Shown here in pieces: positions 6,702-7,964 of a DNA stretch of 7,964 nt. Source of the stretch: Candidatus Aminicenantota bacterium (GTDB lineage: Bacteria > Acidobacteriota > Aminicenantia > UBA2199); contig JAOZTV010000141.1 in NCBI GenBank assembly GCA_029939015.1, positions 1 through 7,964 on the forward strand. The letters are read 5' to 3'. The notes below the pieces were generated by a model. That model was not told the origin of the DNA. It saw only the letters and a list, made by a program, of their open reading frames with translations, and did not search any database. The first letter of the stretch is position 1. Every line of letters starts with the position of its first letter. Made by a program: the position numbers and the translations under genes.

Positions 6702-7126
6702 TTTTTATTTAATTCTTGTTCTTTCAATTTTTCCAAACTTAATTTTAACAATTTAAATTGATGATAATATGAGGTCAAAATATCATTAACAATTACATCC
6801 GCAATTTCTTCATTATATGTATGAGAGGATTTATTACGACTTATAATCATATTCATCCAAACCTGCCCCTCTTCAATAATTCCCAGTTTAAAGGCCTCTT
6901 TTGTTGCATCTTTTGAACCAAATATTTTATTATTGCCTCTGCTTTCTAAAAAATCTTTTAATGTATTCCAAGCAAGTTCATGTGTATATTCAAATCCTTG
7001 AATTAAACCTTGAGTCTCTAGTCGAGATAAATCTCTTTGGTCATTTAATTCTACTGCCTCTTTTAATTGTTCTATTGCCCTCTTAAAGTTTTCAAATCTT
7101 TGTATCCATCTAATATCATGATGCAT
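6698..7126 (-). CDS. HEPN-family toxin, HI0074-type nucleotidyltransferase substrate-binding protein
   Basis: The product is a helical protein with the HI0074 family pattern: DIRWIQRFENFKRAI at the start, then GLIQGFEYTHELAWNTLKDFLESRG and GIIEEGQVWMNMIISRNKSSHTYNEE. With Met at 7126 it has 142 residues and carries the HEPN RNase motif R-x4-H-x-Y (Arg97, His102, Tyr104). An ATG 15 bases further upstream (7141) would add five residues. I prefer 7126 for three reasons. GGGAG (7135-7139) sits 8 nt before it, family members begin close to DIRW, and the predicted transcript start near 7144 would leave the 7141 ATG almost without a leader. HEPN proteins of this type act as RNase toxins, or as the partner subunit of the MNT protein encoded next. 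No damage to the gene is visible. Confidence 0.88.
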   Translation of the reverse strand: MHHDIRWIQRFENFKRAIEQLKEAVELNDQRDLSRLETQGLIQGFEYTHELAWNTLKDFLESRGNNKIFGSKDATKEAFKLGIIEEGQVWMNMIISRNKSSHTYNEEIADVIVNDILTSYYHQFKLLKLSLEKLKEQELNKK

Positions 7127-7150
7127 TTGAATTGCTCCCATAAAAACTTC

Positions 7151-7179
7151 ATTGTAGCATATTAGAATTATTTATTCAA
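7151..7179 (-). promoter_or_regulatory. Extended -10 sigma70-type promoter of the HEPN/MNT operon
   Basis: Read on the minus strand there is TTGAAT (7174-7179), a 17-nt spacer, then TGC before TACAAT (7151-7156). This gives 4 of 6 and 5 of 6 consensus matches plus an extended TG. Transcription would begin near 7144, about 18 nt before the ATG at 7126. The -35 box abuts the T-tract of the terminator of the receptor gene upstream. Confidence 0.6.
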
Positions 7180-7211
7180 AAAAAAAGGAGGCTCTAAGAT
7201 AGAACCTCCCC
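7178..7211 (-). terminator. Rho-independent terminator of the TonB-dependent receptor gene
   Basis: GGAGGcTCT (7187-7195) pairs with AGAaCCTCC (7201-7209) around a 5-nt loop, with a single internal mismatch. On the minus strand the stem is followed by a run of nine T (plus-strand A, 7178-7186). It lies about 40 bases past the receptor stop codon, the expected place. On the plus strand only four T follow, so termination in that direction should be weaker. Confidence 0.85.
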
Positions 7212-7251
7212 TTTTATTGTGTTAATTTATGAAATCTTAATTTTTACTTAA

Positions 7252-7964
7252 TTAAAATTCAATTTTTGCACCAACTCTTATAACTCTTGGATCTAAGATT
7301 TCATCTACTTCCAACCAATTTAAGGTTGAGCTTGATCGATCTGTTCTATAGGAAGTAGCAAAATTGGAATTAAAAACATTAAAAATATCTGCAAATATGG
7401 ATAATTGAATATTCTTAATTTTAAAAGCCTTTTCTACTCGAAGATCTAGTTCATATTGATTTGGTAATCCTGTATTTCCTCTTTGTTCGGCATTTGTTAC
7501 AACTCTGCCTCCTTGATTCAGGTTGATACCCAGATCGGTATCGCCAACAGTTCTTGTTCTTCTTCTTCCAGACCAGTATTTAAAATAACCACTTAGGTTA
7601 ATTCCCAGAGGTCCTTTTACCAATCCTGTAAGTTTTAACTGATGCCTTCTCTCAAGATAAAATCTTCCATCGTTATTATTATGAGCATTAGGATCAGCAT
7701 AAAGTCCTGATGTACCTAAAGCCTGACCGCCTCTATCTGTGTCAATTGTTCCATGTGAATTGGCATATACATAAGAAAGATTAAAGGCAAATCCCTTTGA
7801 ATATCTTTTATTCAATGTTACTTCTACACCTTCATAATATCTTACTGCTCCCGGTGGATTGACAATAAATTGTTCTGGTGCTCTTCCGAAATTTAAATCA
7901 TTATAAAAGGTAACAGTAGAGTTATCATAAGTATCAGTAACATCTACCGGTTCCCAGTCGATCC
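7252..7964 (-). CDS. TonB-dependent, Oar-like outer-membrane receptor, C-terminal part
   Basis: The frame is open from the right edge of the window to the TAA at 7252-7254, giving about 236 residues of the C-terminus; the start lies outside. A TTG at 7813-7815 is an internal Leu codon, since coding continues upstream through PPGAVRYYEGVEVTLNKRYS. The sequence shows alternating beta-strands typical of a porin-like barrel: GFAFNLSYVYANS, RRHQLKLTGLV, GINLSGYFKYWSGRRRTRT, YELDLRVEKAFKI and LSIFADIFNVFNSNF. It ends VGAKIEF, with the aromatic last residue used for outer-membrane insertion. The D-x-F-N-V-F-N motif and RRHQLKL are characteristic of large Oar/CarboxypepD-reg TonB receptors of Acidobacteriota and Bacteroidota. 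The plug and any N-terminal domain cannot be seen, so ligand and exact subfamily remain unknown. It is transcribed toward the toxin-antitoxin pair but separated from it by a terminator. Confidence 0.85.
   Translation of the reverse strand, partial: IDWEPVDVTDTYDNSTVTFYNDLNFGRAPEQFIVNPPGAVRYYEGVEVTLNKRYSKGFAFNLSYVYANSHGTIDTDRGGQALGTSGLYADPNAHNNNDGRFYLERRHQLKLTGLVKGPLGINLSGYFKYWSGRRRTRTVGDTDLGINLNQGGRVVTNAEQRGNTGLPNQYELDLRVEKAFKIKNIQLSIFADIFNVFNSNFATSYRTDRSSSTLNWLEVDEILDPRVIRVGAKIEF

Noticed and set aside
7252..7815. TTG at 7813-7815 as the start of the receptor gene
   Set aside because: Barrel-type coding sequence continues without a stop to the right edge; the TTG is an internal Leu codon.

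Overview
The window is AT-rich Gram-negative chromosomal DNA. The envelope proteins point to an outer membrane: a TonB-dependent receptor ending in an aromatic residue, Sec-exported proteins and a possible lipoprotein. Oar-like receptors, sulfatase-TPR fusions and carboxypeptidase-regulatory-like domains together suggest an Acidobacteriota/Aminicenantes-like or FCB-group lineage. That placement is inference; no rRNA or other marker is present.

Plus-strand block (1-6310). It opens with the 3' end of an SxtJ-type membrane protein gene, whose frame is open to the window edge. Next come two imperfect copies of a 44-bp-period repeat, then a 51-residue DUF5989-type membrane microprotein (494-649) that is easily overlooked. 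A 198-bp gap holds a strikingly GC-rich, hairpin-rich island of unknown nature. Three large genes follow with almost no spacing: an SGNH-hydrolase/TPR protein (848-2998), an exported carboxypeptidase-regulatory-like/TPR protein (2995-3960, ATGA overlap), and a sulfatase-fold/TPR protein (3965-6310). The shared design is TPRs attached to three different extracytoplasmic heads. With the SxtJ/DUF5989 pair, this suggests an envelope-located modification or assembly cassette, not a set of unrelated genes. Its substrate cannot be read from the sequence.

Minus-strand block (6393-7964). A HEPN/MNT toxin-antitoxin pair of the HI0074/HI0073 type (overlapping genes) lies convergent to the TPR operon. 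It has its own well-formed extended -10 promoter. Upstream of it, and transcribed the same way, is the 3' part of a TonB-dependent, Oar-like outer-membrane receptor gene ending in a clear Rho-independent terminator. The T-tract of that terminator touches the -35 box of the toxin-antitoxin promoter.

The most interesting points are: the uncatalogued-looking microprotein and cassette; a sulfatase-fold enzyme with Thr at the formylglycine position; a heptanucleotide tandem repeat inside the start of the SGNH gene that could shift its frame; and the GC-rich structured island with mutually exclusive stems.
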